From positions 8,977,001-9,041,000 of the forward strand of contig NZ_WSRO01000002.1 of assembly GCF_009769735.1 (NCBI RefSeq): a DNA stretch of 64,000 bases. The letters run 5' to 3'. Both the position numbers and the translations under genes were made by a program. The notes under the pieces are model-generated. The model was not told where the DNA came from and searched no databases. It saw only the letters and a list, made by a program, of their open reading frames with translations. Of the stretch, positions 25,324-34,142 are shown in pieces. This stretch comes from Streptomyces sp. BA2 (GTDB taxonomy: Bacteria > Actinomycetota > Actinomycetes > Streptomycetales > Streptomycetaceae). Numbering within the stretch: position 1 is the first letter of the stretch; every line of letters begins with the position of its first letter.

Positions 25324-25368
25324 GAGCGAGCGTGCCACCGAAAAGGAGGGTCGGTGGCACGCTCGCTC
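25324..25368. terminator. 18-bp-stem hairpin, chaplin terminator
   Basis: Perfect 18-bp arms (25324-25341 and 25351-25368) enclose a 9-base loop. It lies 46 bp past the stop of the chaplin gene on the minus strand. Confidence 0.85.
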
Positions 25369-25413
25369 AGGCCGTGTCGAGCCGGCGGGCCCTCGACGGT
25401 GCGATACGGCTGG

Positions 25414-25653
25414 TCAGGCGTTGACGCAGGTGTTGCCGAAGGCCGGGTTGAGCAGGCCGATGATGTCGACGGTGTTGCCGCACAGGTTGATCGGGATGTG
25501 GATCGGGACCTGAGCCTGGTTGCCCGAGAGCACGCCAGGCGAGCCCACTGCGGCACCCTGGGCACCGGCGTCAGCGGATGCGAGACCGGCCGCGCCCATC
25601 ACGAGACCACCGGTGGCCAGCACGACGCTCATCGTCTTCTTCATGGCAGACAT
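25414..25653 (-). CDS. Short chaplin
   Basis: The 79-residue preprotein has a signal peptide (TMSVVLATGGLVMGAAGLASA, cleaved near ASA-DA) and one chaplin domain: GNQAQVPIHIPINLCGNTVD, then a hydrophobic stretch and FGNTCVN, with the two cysteines of the long-spaced pair. Short chaplins self-assemble into amyloid-like fibrils that coat aerial hyphae and spores. The ATG at 25653 follows AGGAG. It is monocistronic with its own hairpin terminator. Expression would be developmental by family knowledge. Confidence 0.9.
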   Translation of the reverse strand: MSAMKKTMSVVLATGGLVMGAAGLASADAGAQGAAVGSPGVLSGNQAQVPIHIPINLCGNTVDIIGLLNPAFGNTCVNA

Positions 25654-25760
25654 ACTTCTTTCTCCTAGGGTTCGATCAGCAAGTAGGCGCCAAGCCAGCC
25701 TCAACAGACGTCGCGCGGCCGGAGCACCCCGCTTCTTTGGCGCCTGTGCTGGTCAACGCC

Positions 25761-26141
25761 CTATCTGAAGTTCGGACACGCTGATTCCCCCAAATGCCGA
25801 AGCCCTTCGTCGCGGGTGTCGGCCAGAGTCAGGACGTCGCCGGCGCCGGTGATCTCGAGCAAGCGTCGGACGGATGTCTGGAAGGGGCCGGCCAGGACGA
25901 GGGGGCGTTCAGCCTTCTCGTGCTCGGCGCTGGTGTGCAGGATCAGGCCGAGCAGGGTGCTGTCGGCGAAGGTGAGTTCGGCGAGCACGAGCAGAGTGGC
26001 GCCGGTGTCACGGAGGGTCCGGGCGCGCTCGAGGGCAGCGGTGACCGCGCCCGCGTCCTGGAGGTCGATCTCGTGGCGCAACGTGACAACGGCGACCCGT
26101 TCCATGAGGGAGACATCGATTTTGTTGTCGTCGGGAAACAT
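25761..26141 (-). CDS. STAS-domain anti-anti-sigma factor
   Basis: The 126-residue protein is a single STAS domain of the SpoIIAA/RsbV type. The phosphorylatable serine lies in FADSTLLGLIL. Such proteins release a sigma factor by binding its anti-sigma factor kinase. No partner kinase is adjacent. Upstream on the same strand is the P450 gene (81 bp away). A SpoIIE-type phosphatase lies elsewhere in this window at 57986. Confidence 0.85.
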   Translation of the reverse strand: MFPDDNKIDVSLMERVAVVTLRHEIDLQDAGAVTAALERARTLRDTGATLLVLAELTFADSTLLGLILHTSAEHEKAERPLVLAGPFQTSVRRLLEITGAGDVLTLADTRDEGLRHLGESACPNFR

Positions 26142-26222
26142 TCCTCGACCCTGCCATACACGCGCTGGGGCGCGCAGGGAACACGGAAGATGATCCTGGC
26201 GCCCGCAGAGGGCGAGGATGTT

Positions 26223-27455
26223 TCAGTTCGCAGTGTCCGGGCGGAGGATGACCGGCAGTTCGTGGTGCCCGTTGGAGATGAATGACTCGGCGGGGCGCAG
26301 TGTGGATGCGGGGACGGCGAGGGTGAGGTCCGGGTAGCGGGTGAACAGGGCCCGGAGCGCGGTCTCGGCCTCCATCCGCGCCAGGGCGGCGCCGAGGCAG
26401 ACGTGGACGCCGTGGCCGAAGGCGAGATGGTTCTTGTTGACTCGGGTCAGGTCGAAGGAGCCGGCGCTCGAGCCGTGGAGATCGGGGTGGCGGCCTGCTG
26501 CCGCGTAGGAGGCGAGGATCGCCTCGCCCTGACGGATCGTGAGTCCTTGCGTCAGCGGAATGTCCTCGACCGCGAACCGCATCGGCAGGTGCGCGACGGG
26601 CGCCTCGTAGCGCAGCGTCTCTTCGACGACGTCCGTCCAGGCGCTCTTGCCCTCGCGGACCAGGGCGAGCTGTTCAGGATGGGTGAGCAGCGCGGCGATG
26701 GCCTGGTCCAGGAGGTTGACGGTGGTCTCGTAGCCCGCGCTGATCACGAGGAGGAGGGTGTCGAGGAGCTCCTGCTCGGACAGCGCGGAGCCGTCCTCGT
26801 CACGGGTGGCGATGAGTACGGAGGTCATGTCCTCGCCGGGCTCAGCGCGCTTGGCCGCGACCAGGTCGGCCAGGATCGCGTACAACTCCTGGGTATTCGC
26901 GGCGGCCTGATCGGGGCTGAGCGTGGTGTCGAAGACGCCGTCGACGGTACGGCGGAAGCCGAGCTGGGAGTGGTGGGGAAGCCCCATGAGTTCGCTGATG
27001 ACCCGGATCGGAAGCGGATAGGCGAACCGCTCGCGCAGGTCGGTGGGTTCTCCGGCGGGAACGGTGGCGAACTCCTCGAGCAGCGCCTGGGATATCTCCT
27101 CGATGCGCGGCTGCATGGCGGCGATGCGGCGCGCGGTGAAGGCCGGGCTGACCAGACGCCGCAGGCGTCGGTGGTCGCCTCCAAAGGCGGTGAACATGTT
27201 GTCGACGGCCACCCACAGCGCGAGTGGCCAGGTGCCGACGATCTTGTCGGGGAACAACGGCCAGTGCCGCCGAGGATCCTTGGAGACCCGCGGGTCGGTG
27301 AGGAGCTGTTTGAGCAGGGCCGGATCGGTCACGGCCCACGCCTCGACGCCCAGGACATCGACGCGGGCGGCCGGCCCGCGCGAGCGCAACTCGGCATCTT
27401 CGGCGTGCCGGTCGCTGCCGGTGGCGTCCAGGACGAGGATCTGCGACTGGTCCAT
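26223..27455 (-). CDS. Cytochrome P450
   Basis: The 410-residue protein has all P450 landmarks: helix C DHRRLRR at 94-100, oxygen-binding AGYETT at 240-245, ExxR at E279/R282 and the heme loop FGHGVHVC ending in Cys353. It resembles bacterial secondary-metabolism CYPs. The ATG at 27455 follows GAGGAG. No ferredoxin gene is adjacent; the stop is 81 bp from the STAS gene start. Substrate is unknown. Confidence 0.9.
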   Translation of the reverse strand: MDQSQILVLDATGSDRHAEDAELRSRGPAARVDVLGVEAWAVTDPALLKQLLTDPRVSKDPRRHWPLFPDKIVGTWPLALWVAVDNMFTAFGGDHRRLRRLVSPAFTARRIAAMQPRIEEISQALLEEFATVPAGEPTDLRERFAYPLPIRVISELMGLPHHSQLGFRRTVDGVFDTTLSPDQAAANTQELYAILADLVAAKRAEPGEDMTSVLIATRDEDGSALSEQELLDTLLLVISAGYETTVNLLDQAIAALLTHPEQLALVREGKSAWTDVVEETLRYEAPVAHLPMRFAVEDIPLTQGLTIRQGEAILASYAAAGRHPDLHGSSAGSFDLTRVNKNHLAFGHGVHVCLGAALARMEAETALRALFTRYPDLTLAVPASTLRPAESFISNGHHELPVILRPDTAN

Positions 27456-27749
27456 GCGAAAGCTCCTCAAGGGGGTTGGGAAGGACGCGGGTGGCACGAC
27501 GCCGTTCAAGTCGCCGGACCGGGACGGGCACGAGACACAGTAGTTGTCCACCGTCGGGTCGGTGAAGGGCACTTCGGGGAGGGCCTAATCGCGTGGTCAG
27601 AGTGGCTAGTGACGCGATGGCCGCGCATGAGATTGCATCGCTGCGGCGCGTTGACCGTCACGGGAAAGCGGTGCCGGTGGATCATCGCACTGTACGGCGC
27701 CTGCTCGAGCCCGAGCGCGACCGTTGCCGCGCGGAGGAATGAGAATGAA

Positions 27750-27941
27750 ATGACCGACGCCATCGTTCTGCTCGGAGTCGTCATCGGATTGTCTGTGCAG
27801 ATCCAAGCCGTGTGGGACCTGAGTCGTGCCCCTATGGAGGGCGAGGACACGGACGCCGTGCAAGCTCAGGCGATCCTCCTGGCGATGGCCGGAGCCCTGT
27901 GCGCTGTTGTCGCCCTGGGCGTGGCGCTTTTCATCCCCTGA
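27750..27941 (+). CDS. Small two-helix membrane protein
   Basis: The 63-residue product has two hydrophobic stretches (AIVLLGVVIGLSVQI and ILLAMAGALCAVVALGVALF) joined by an acidic loop. GGAGG lies about 12 bases upstream, so expression is plausible but not certain. No family is recognised. Confidence 0.55.
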   Translation: MTDAIVLLGVVIGLSVQIQAVWDLSRAPMEGEDTDAVQAQAILLAMAGALCAVVALGVALFIP

Positions 27942-28019
27942 TTGCATGTCGCTCTGTTCCGAGGTCAGTTGGGGCCTGGCGGTGGGAAGCTGGGAGCTCG
28001 ACGACTGAGGAGCTTTGTT

Positions 28020-28691
28020 GTGAGTACGTTCGTGTTGATCCACGGCGCCGGTGATGTCGGCTGGTACTGGCACTTGGTCGAGGCGGAGCTGCGGGCGCGC
28101 GGGCACGACGTGGTGGCTCCGGATCTTCCCGGCGACGATGATTCGCTGACCCTCGACGACTATGCCGACGCCGTGGTCGAGGAAGTGGGTGACCGTCACG
28201 AACTCGTGGTCGTGGGCCATTCGTTCGGCGCGTTCACGGCGCCCCTTGTCGCCGCCCGACGTCCGGTGGAGGCGCTGATCCTGGTCGCCGGGATGGTCCC
28301 CTCGCCAGGTGAATCACCGGATCAGTGGTGGAGCACCACGGGCTACACCGAGGCCGTGCAGCGCCAGGCGGCCCGGGACGGCGGTCTCACCGGCAGCGAC
28401 GACCCTTACGTATCGTTCTACCACGATGTGTCCCATGGGATCGCTAAGAAGGCGATGAGCCAGGAGCGGGCACACCCGTCGTCGGCCGCGTCAGCCCAGC
28501 CGTGGCCGCTCGATGCCTGGCCGACCGTGCCGACCAGGTTCGTGCTGTGCACCGAGGACCGCTTCCTCCCTCCCGAATTGCAGCGCGGGCTCGCGCTCGA
28601 ACGTCTCGGGGTGGTCCCTGACGAGATCGCCGCGAGCCACTGTGTCGCGCTCAGCCGCCCTGTGGAGCTCGTCGACCTGCTCTTGGGCTGA
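28020..28691 (+). CDS. Alpha/beta hydrolase
   Basis: The 223-residue protein has the oxyanion block LIHGAGDVGWYW and the nucleophile elbow GHSFGAF; the catalytic aspartate and histidine would be in TEDRFLPP and ASHCVALS near the C-terminus. It resembles small cytosolic esterases of the pyrethroid-hydrolase/methyl-salicylate esterase group. The GTG start at 28020 follows TGAGGAG. Substrate is unknown. Confidence 0.8.
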   Translation: MSTFVLIHGAGDVGWYWHLVEAELRARGHDVVAPDLPGDDDSLTLDDYADAVVEEVGDRHELVVVGHSFGAFTAPLVAARRPVEALILVAGMVPSPGESPDQWWSTTGYTEAVQRQAARDGGLTGSDDPYVSFYHDVSHGIAKKAMSQERAHPSSAASAQPWPLDAWPTVPTRFVLCTEDRFLPPELQRGLALERLGVVPDEIAASHCVALSRPVELVDLLLG

Positions 28692-28710
28692 CCTTCGGCC
28701 GACCCAACTA

Positions 28711-28724
28711 TTACCCACGGGTAA
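28711..28724. promoter_or_regulatory. Inverted repeat TTACCC-AC-GGGTAA
   Basis: A perfect 6+2+6 inverted repeat lies 119 bp upstream of the secreted phospholipase gene. It resembles operators of TetR-type regulators in actinobacteria. The matching regulator is not in the window. Confidence 0.45.
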
Positions 28725-28842
28725 CTTGACGTAGGGTGCTACAGGCGCGGGCAGTCGGCCCGCCCGGCTGTACGACAGGCAGCCACCGCACGGCAGACGG
28801 GCTGCCGCACCACGCAGCCCGAAACAGAAAGGACCCGTCCTC

Positions 28843-29835
28843 ATGGCCGCCCCACGTCGGCTTCGCGCCACGCTGCTCCCGCTGGCTCTGGTCGTATCCG
28901 CAGCCACCTTGGGCACCGGAGCCGCGATCGCCGTACCGGAGGACGAGACCTCCCCGACGGCACCGAGCGCCGCCGCGCAGCACCCCACCTGGGCCATCGC
29001 TCACCGGGTGCTGACCACGGGCGGGGTGACCACGGCGCTCTCCAACGGGGCCAACGCGCTGGAGATCGACGCCACGGCCTGGCGCAAGGGCTGGTGGGCG
29101 GACCATGACGGCACTCTCACCAGCTCCGGCGACACCATGTCGGACATGTTCGACCAGGTGGCAAAGGAGCACGACGGCGGGCGTCACGTCTCCTTCGTCT
29201 GGCTGGACATGAAGAACCCCGACTGGTGCGACAGCAGCGACCCCGAGTGGCGCCACTGCTCCGTGGCCGAACTGCGGGACATGGCACGCAAGAAGCTGGA
29301 GAGCAGGGGCATCCGGGTGCTCTACGGCTTCTACGGCAAGGAGGGCGGCAGCGGTTGGAAGAACGCCCTCGGTGACCTGAACTCCAAGGAAGCAGTCAGC
29401 TACAGCGGCACCTACGCACAGGTCCGGGACGGCTTCGCCCAGCACGGGCCGAATGTCCCCGGCGACCAGCGCGTGATGGACAACGGCCTGTTCAACATGG
29501 CGCTGAAGTTCGGCAGCATCCGGGAAGAGCTCGAGGCCGGCAGGAACGCTCGGGACGCCGGACGTCTCGCGCAAACCGTCGGCTGGACGGTGGGGAAGGG
29601 GGACGGGGAGCGCGCCGCCACCCTGCTCGATGCCTCCGACGGGGCGGCTGCCGTGGACAGCCTGATCTACGGCAACCGGATGTCGTGCTACCCGGACGGT
29701 GTCAACGGTCCGAAGGGCTGCGGCACCGACGACAGCGGGGTGCGGGAGTCGCTCTCGTACATCACGGACTACGTGAAGGCCCACCCCGACACCCGCCGCA
29801 TGGCCACCCCGGCCGACATCCCCTTCGGCAGCTGA
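28843..29835 (+). CDS. Secreted phospholipase D/sphingomyelinase-D-like enzyme
   Basis: The 330-residue preprotein has a signal peptide (LLPLALVVSAATLGTGAAIA) and a TIM-barrel domain of the SMase-D/PLC-like type. Catalytic features are AHRV (first His), ALEIDAT (metal acid), WWADHDGT (second His and Asp) and WLDMK. Streptomyces members are extracellular phospholipase D-like enzymes and relatives of spider and Corynebacterium toxins. The cysteines and length fit the group. A TetR-type palindrome lies upstream and a hairpin downstream. Confidence 0.85.
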   Translation: MAAPRRLRATLLPLALVVSAATLGTGAAIAVPEDETSPTAPSAAAQHPTWAIAHRVLTTGGVTTALSNGANALEIDATAWRKGWWADHDGTLTSSGDTMSDMFDQVAKEHDGGRHVSFVWLDMKNPDWCDSSDPEWRHCSVAELRDMARKKLESRGIRVLYGFYGKEGGSGWKNALGDLNSKEAVSYSGTYAQVRDGFAQHGPNVPGDQRVMDNGLFNMALKFGSIREELEAGRNARDAGRLAQTVGWTVGKGDGERAATLLDASDGAAAVDSLIYGNRMSCYPDGVNGPKGCGTDDSGVRESLSYITDYVKAHPDTRRMATPADIPFGS

Positions 29836-29841
29836 CACCGG

Positions 29842-29879
29842 GCCGCCCGCCTAGCCGCTCCGGCGGGTAAGCGGGCGGC
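29842..29879. terminator. Hairpin terminator
   Basis: Arms gccgcccgc (29842-29850) and gcgggcggc (29871-29879) follow the phospholipase gene by 6 bp. Confidence 0.7.
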
Positions 29880-30002
29880 TCGCTCCGCTGCGGTGAGCGG
29901 CCAACTCGCCTCAAACGCACGGCCGTTGGAGCCACGGCCGAATGTCGATACTCGGTGAGTAATCGCTTGGCCAGTCCTCGGGGCAGAGATCATCATGTAG
30001 GG

Positions 30003-30542
30003 ATGTCTGAGAACAACCGACCCCCTGTAGCACCCACGGCGGTGCGGCTCCCTCGCTACACGAAGTCGGAGCAGGACGAGATTCTCGGCGACGGCGATGA
30101 TCCCTTCGGTGTTGCCGCGACCGGCTTGACCTGGCTGCCCAAGGAAGAGCACTTCGGTATAAGACACGGCGACCGGCTGGTGGCACATGCCGGCCTGCTG
30201 CGGCTGCCTGTCGCGATCGGCGGTGTCGAGACAGAGGTGGTGGGCGTCGGGGGAGTGGCCGTCGCACCCGACCTGCAAGGCCAGGGGCTGGCGCGACTCG
30301 TCGTCACAGCGGCACTCGACCACGCGCGCACCATGGGCCCTCAGCACGCGCTCCTGTTCTGCAGAGCTCCTCTGGTGAGGCTGTACCAGCGCCTCGGATG
30401 GCACCCCGTGGACGAGGACGTACTGGTCGAACAGCCTGAAGGCCGCCTGGTGACCATGCCGCTGCGGACCATGGTGACGCCTCTGCGCGACGACGTGTAC
30501 TGGCCTTCAGGGTCGCTGCGTCTGTTCTCCTTCCCGATGTGA
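30003..30542 (+). CDS. GNAT family N-acetyltransferase
   Basis: The 179-residue protein shows the GNAT acetyl-CoA-binding loop (VAVAPDLQGQGLARLV) and the strand-5 to helix block (LLFCRAPLVRLYQRLGWHPV). The substrate is not evident. The ATG at 30003 was selected over an upstream in-frame start because the conserved domain begins shortly after; GTAGGG precedes it. Confidence 0.8.
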   Translation: MSENNRPPVAPTAVRLPRYTKSEQDEILGDGDDPFGVAATGLTWLPKEEHFGIRHGDRLVAHAGLLRLPVAIGGVETEVVGVGGVAVAPDLQGQGLARLVVTAALDHARTMGPQHALLFCRAPLVRLYQRLGWHPVDEDVLVEQPEGRLVTMPLRTMVTPLRDDVYWPSGSLRLFSFPM

Positions 30543-30718
30543 TGGCGTGGCACGGCAGCGTGTGCCGCTGCCTGATCGTCGACGCGCTGGACGCTCGGGC
30601 GCGGGAGATGGACCGCTGGATGGCTTCCTGAGTCGGTGCGACAGTTCGGCTGGTACGGGAGCCGGGCCGGGTGCGCCCGGCCGGGATCCGGTGTCGCGTC
30701 GTTACTTGATGGCGCACC

Positions 30719-30752
30719 ATGGGTCCCAGGATCCCAGGATCCCAGGATCCCA
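30719..30752. repeat. 8-bp tandem repeat ATCCCAGG
   Basis: About four copies of (a/g)tcccagg in tandem lie 60-100 bp upstream of the DUF3500 gene. It may alter promoter spacing by unit changes. Confidence 0.8.
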
Positions 30753-30818
30753 GGGTTTCAGGGGAATGACATCGCCTTGCGGGTGCGCCGGGTCCGGCGC
30801 CGTGGGGGAGGAGGAACG

Positions 30819-31787
30819 GTGGACGGACATCGGTGGGAGGCGGCGGCCGCGGGCGTGCGGGAGGCGGTGCGTGGGCTGCTGCGCGTGCTGGAACCGGAGC
30901 AGGTGCGTGTGCTGCGTGCGGGGCCCGCCCGTCTGGATGCGCCCGAGCTGCGGGAGTGGACGTATCTGCCGGGCTCGCGCCCCGGGCTGGCCACCGAGGG
31001 CCTTGACGCCCGGCAGCGCGAGGCGGTCGATGCCGTGCTGGCCGCGGCGCACAGCGCGGCGGGAGCGGAGCTGGCTCGTGGGGCGATCGAAGTGGAGCGG
31101 TACCGCCGCGCCGCGGCCGGCGCCACGGGTGACGACCGCTACTGGGTGCGCTTGTTGGGTGACCCGGACGGCGGCGGTGCCTGGGGCTGGCGGATGAACG
31201 GCCATCACCTCGCCGTACACGTACTGATCACGCCGGAAGGCATCCGGGTGACGCCGCACTTCATCGGTGCGGAACCGGCGCGCATTGCCGATGGCCCGCA
31301 GGCCGGCCGTCGGCTGCTGGGGCCGGAGGAAGATCTGGCGAGGCAGCTGGTCACGGACCTGGACGTCGGTCGGCGGGCCAAAGCGGTCTTCGCCGCTGCT
31401 CCGCCGGACGACATCTTGACCCGCGACGATCCTTTCGCGGATCCGGACCTGCTGCCGACCGGATTGACGTATGGCGACATGACGTCCGGTCAACAGCGGC
31501 TGCTCGAGCGCTTGGTGCGCCGCTACCTGGACCGCGCGCCCGCGGCGTATGCGCGGGAGTGCTGGTCCGACACCGTGGCGCAGGGACTGGATGCTCTCTC
31601 GTTCGCCTGGGCCGGTGGCCGCACACCCGGGGACCGGCACTATTACTGCGTTCGGGCCCCGGACTTCCTCATCGAGTACGACAACACCCAGGACGACGGC
31701 AATCACGCCCATTCGGTCTGGCGGCACGTCCGCCACGACTGGGGCGCCGACCTGCTTCGCGCGCACTACAGCGAGCAGCACAGATGA
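30819..31787 (+). CDS. DUF3500 family protein
   Basis: The 322-residue product matches DUF3500 by RYWVRLLGDPD..WGWRMNGHH, TPHFIGAEPA, and the C-terminal hallmark EYDNTQDDGNHAHSVWR. Family function is unknown; many members are secreted but this one has no signal peptide from the chosen start. The GTG at 30819 was chosen because GGGGAGGAGG lies just before it; a longer reading would begin at 30636 but passes through the 8-bp tandem repeat. The gene ends 17 bp before the next methyltransferase. Confidence 0.8.
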   Translation: MDGHRWEAAAAGVREAVRGLLRVLEPEQVRVLRAGPARLDAPELREWTYLPGSRPGLATEGLDARQREAVDAVLAAAHSAAGAELARGAIEVERYRRAAAGATGDDRYWVRLLGDPDGGGAWGWRMNGHHLAVHVLITPEGIRVTPHFIGAEPARIADGPQAGRRLLGPEEDLARQLVTDLDVGRRAKAVFAAAPPDDILTRDDPFADPDLLPTGLTYGDMTSGQQRLLERLVRRYLDRAPAAYARECWSDTVAQGLDALSFAWAGGRTPGDRHYYCVRAPDFLIEYDNTQDDGNHAHSVWRHVRHDWGADLLRAHYSEQHR

Positions 31788-31804
31788 CGGAGCAGCACCG
31801 GTAA

Positions 31805-32590
31805 ATGGACGGCATGTCTGATCGCGCACTGAGCTTCGGGCCGATGGCGGAGGCGTACGAACGGTTCCGGCCGGGGTATCCCATGGAGCTTGTCGACATG
31901 GTGATGGAGTACGCGGGTCGGCCGGTTCGGACTGCCCTTGAGATTGGCGCTGGGACAGGCAAGGCAACCCGCCTGTTCGCTCGACGGGGCATTGCGGTCA
32001 CCGCGACTGACCCCGACGGGGACATGCTCGCCGAGCTGCGCAAGCACGTTCCGTCAAGTGTCCAGACGGTGCAAGCCGCGTTCGAGGGCTTGCGACCGGG
32101 CCAAGGCTCGCGACCGGGCGAAAGGTACGGGCTGGTGTATGCGGCCGCGGCACTGCACTGGACGAAACCGGAGGGTCGATGGTCACGCATGGCCGCGCTG
32201 CTTGAGCCGGGTGGCGTGTTCGCGTCGTTCGGTGGGCCGATCCAGCTGGCCGATCCAGCTGTGGAGGAAGCTGTTCGAGCCGCGCGAGCACCGTTCTTGG
32301 AGAGCGACGGGGTCCCGTCCCCGGACGGGACGCCTCCGGAGCAGGACATGCAGTGGCCGGGTACGGAGCTCCAGCGCTCTGAGTTGTTCACCGATGTCCA
32401 ACAAGCCCTGCTGCAAAGGCGCTTGACGATGAGCGCTCGCGACTACGTCGGCCAACTCTCGACCATCTCGGCCTATTTGGTGCTGCCGGCCATGGAGCAG
32501 GTTCAGGTGCTCAGACAGATCGCGCAGGTTCTGCCGGAGAGGGTCGAGATTGCGGCCGACATCACGGTTCATCTTGCGCGTCGGAGGTAG
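31805..32590 (+). CDS. Class I SAM-dependent methyltransferase
   Basis: The 261-residue enzyme has motif I ALEIGAGTGKATR, a strand-2 acidic residue in ATDPDG, and motif IV YAAAALHWT. The N-terminus SFGPMAEAYERFRPGYP is the hallmark of the same subgroup as the gene at 68. It follows the DUF3500 gene by 17 bp and is probably co-transcribed. Substrate unknown. Confidence 0.85.
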   Translation: MDGMSDRALSFGPMAEAYERFRPGYPMELVDMVMEYAGRPVRTALEIGAGTGKATRLFARRGIAVTATDPDGDMLAELRKHVPSSVQTVQAAFEGLRPGQGSRPGERYGLVYAAAALHWTKPEGRWSRMAALLEPGGVFASFGGPIQLADPAVEEAVRAARAPFLESDGVPSPDGTPPEQDMQWPGTELQRSELFTDVQQALLQRRLTMSARDYVGQLSTISAYLVLPAMEQVQVLRQIAQVLPERVEIAADITVHLARRR

Positions 32591-32642
32591 TCGCTGGCGC
32601 GTGGCCGGTTTCGCCCCGGACGCCGCACATCTATGGCCGTAT

Positions 32643-32658
32643 TACTGACAGGTCAGTA
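32643..32658. promoter_or_regulatory. Inverted repeat TACTGAC-AG-GTCAGTA
   Basis: A perfect 7+2+7 palindrome lies 48 bp before the lipase start, near the expected promoter. Its size and symmetry suit a TetR-type operator. Confidence 0.5.
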
Positions 32659-32705
32659 CGGTGCTGCCCAACCCCCCTTGCCCACAGGAGAGTTGGGAGA
32701 GCTGC

Positions 32706-33974
32706 ATGATGTCAGCCTTACGCAGACGACCGGTGGCCGCGGGTGCCGTCCTCGCGGTGGCGGTGCTCGGGCTCCCCGGGTCCGCCGCCGCGCAGAGCGC
32801 GAGCGCGCCGGGCAGTGCCCCAGACGCGACCCCCTCGGCCGACTCCGGGAGCCCAGGAAAGGGCTCAGGAAAGAGCCCAGGGAAGAAGCCGGGTGCGAAG
32901 GCCGCCCCGGGCAAGATCATCAGCTCGAAGCCGTCCTCGTTCCAGTACACCCCGGGCGTCCCGACCCCCACCAAGGCTTGGAAGATCACCTACCGGTCGA
33001 CCTCCGCCGACGGACGGGCCAACGCGGTGTCCGGCACCGTGATCGTTCCCGACGACGGAAGGACCACCCCTCGCCCGCTGATCACGTACGCCGTCGGCAC
33101 GGTCGGTCTTGGCGACAAGTGCGCGCCGTCCGCCGGATTCCCGGGGGGTACGACGGCCGAGGCGCCGCTCGTCAACGCCGCGCTGGTACGTGGCTATGCC
33201 GTCGCCGTCACCGACTACGAAGGCCTCGGTACCCCTGGTGACCACACCTACATGGTCGCCAAGGCTCAGGGCAGCGCCGTCCTCGACGCGGCTCGTGCGG
33301 CCCAACGGCACCCGGAAGCGGCGAAGTACGGGGTCTCCGCGGGCGCGCCTGTCGGGATCATGGGCTACTCCCAGGGCGGCGGCGCCAGCGCGAAGGCCGC
33401 CGAGATGGCCGCGACCTACGCTCCCGAGCTGAAGGTCAAGGGAACGGCGAGTGGCGGCGTCCCCGCCGATCTCGCCAAGGTCGCCGACTCACTGGAGGGC
33501 GGGGACAGCGCCGGCTATCTGCTGATGTCCGCCGTCGGCCAGAACGCCGCCAACCCGGCACTGGCGCTCAACAAGTACCTCAACAAGGAGGGCCGCAAGC
33601 TCGCCGAAGTGGTGCGGAACGAGTGCGTCGGTACGGTCCTTGAGGCAGGGCGCGGCAAGACGATCGAGGACGTCACCACGTCCAACCCGCTGGACAGGCC
33701 GGAGTGGCAGCGGGCCATCGCCAAGCAACTGATCGGAACGAAGCGGCCGTCGGCCCCGACGTTCCTCTACCACGGGGACGCGGACGAGACGATCCCCTAC
33801 GCGGTCGGGCAGAAGCTGCGGGCCGACTGGTGCGCGAAGGGGACCGCCGTGGAGTGGAAGACCTTCCCCGGGCAGTCCCATGTGGGGACGGCAATTCAGG
33901 GCAACGGCCCGGCACTTGAGTGGCTGGGACGACGTTTCGCCGGCGAGTCCACGCCGGGCAACTGCGGTACCTGA
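32706..33974 (+). CDS. Secreted lipase (LIP family)
   Basis: The 422-residue preprotein has a Sec signal peptide (AGAVLAVAVLGLPGSAAA), a disordered Ser/Pro/Gly/Lys-rich linker to about residue 65, and a lipase domain of the secretory-lipase (LIP) type. The catalytic serine is in GYSQGG, and the acid and base are likely in YHGDADETIPY and GQSHVG. Cysteines suggest disulfides. The role is extracellular lipid or ester hydrolysis. The ATG at 32706 follows GGGAGAG. Confidence 0.85.
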   Translation: MMSALRRRPVAAGAVLAVAVLGLPGSAAAQSASAPGSAPDATPSADSGSPGKGSGKSPGKKPGAKAAPGKIISSKPSSFQYTPGVPTPTKAWKITYRSTSADGRANAVSGTVIVPDDGRTTPRPLITYAVGTVGLGDKCAPSAGFPGGTTAEAPLVNAALVRGYAVAVTDYEGLGTPGDHTYMVAKAQGSAVLDAARAAQRHPEAAKYGVSAGAPVGIMGYSQGGGASAKAAEMAATYAPELKVKGTASGGVPADLAKVADSLEGGDSAGYLLMSAVGQNAANPALALNKYLNKEGRKLAEVVRNECVGTVLEAGRGKTIEDVTTSNPLDRPEWQRAIAKQLIGTKRPSAPTFLYHGDADETIPYAVGQKLRADWCAKGTAVEWKTFPGQSHVGTAIQGNGPALEWLGRRFAGESTPGNCGT

Positions 33975-33995
33975 TACGTCCGTACCCGAGACAAC

Positions 33996-34055
33996 GGCCC
34001 GCACCCGTGCCTCCGCCATCGTCAACGGACGGTGGCGGAGGGGCGAGTGCGGGCC
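33996..34055. terminator. Long branched hairpin terminator
   Basis: Arms ggcccgcac (33996-34004) with gtgcgggcc (34047-34055), and inner arms ctccgcca (34011-34018) with tggcggag (34033-34040), lie just past the lipase stop. Confidence 0.7.
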
Positions 34056-34142
34056 GATGTCTGTGGGCGGGTGGGGGAAGTCGTACGGCGTCTCTTGGCC
34101 CAGGGTGCGGGCCCGTTTGAGCACGGGGGTGGGGGAGGGAGA

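Noticed and set aside
25657..27749. STAS antagonist, P450 and small membrane protein as a conservon-type (roadblock/P450) operon.
   Set aside because: There is no sensor kinase, roadblock protein, DUF742 protein or GTPase nearby.
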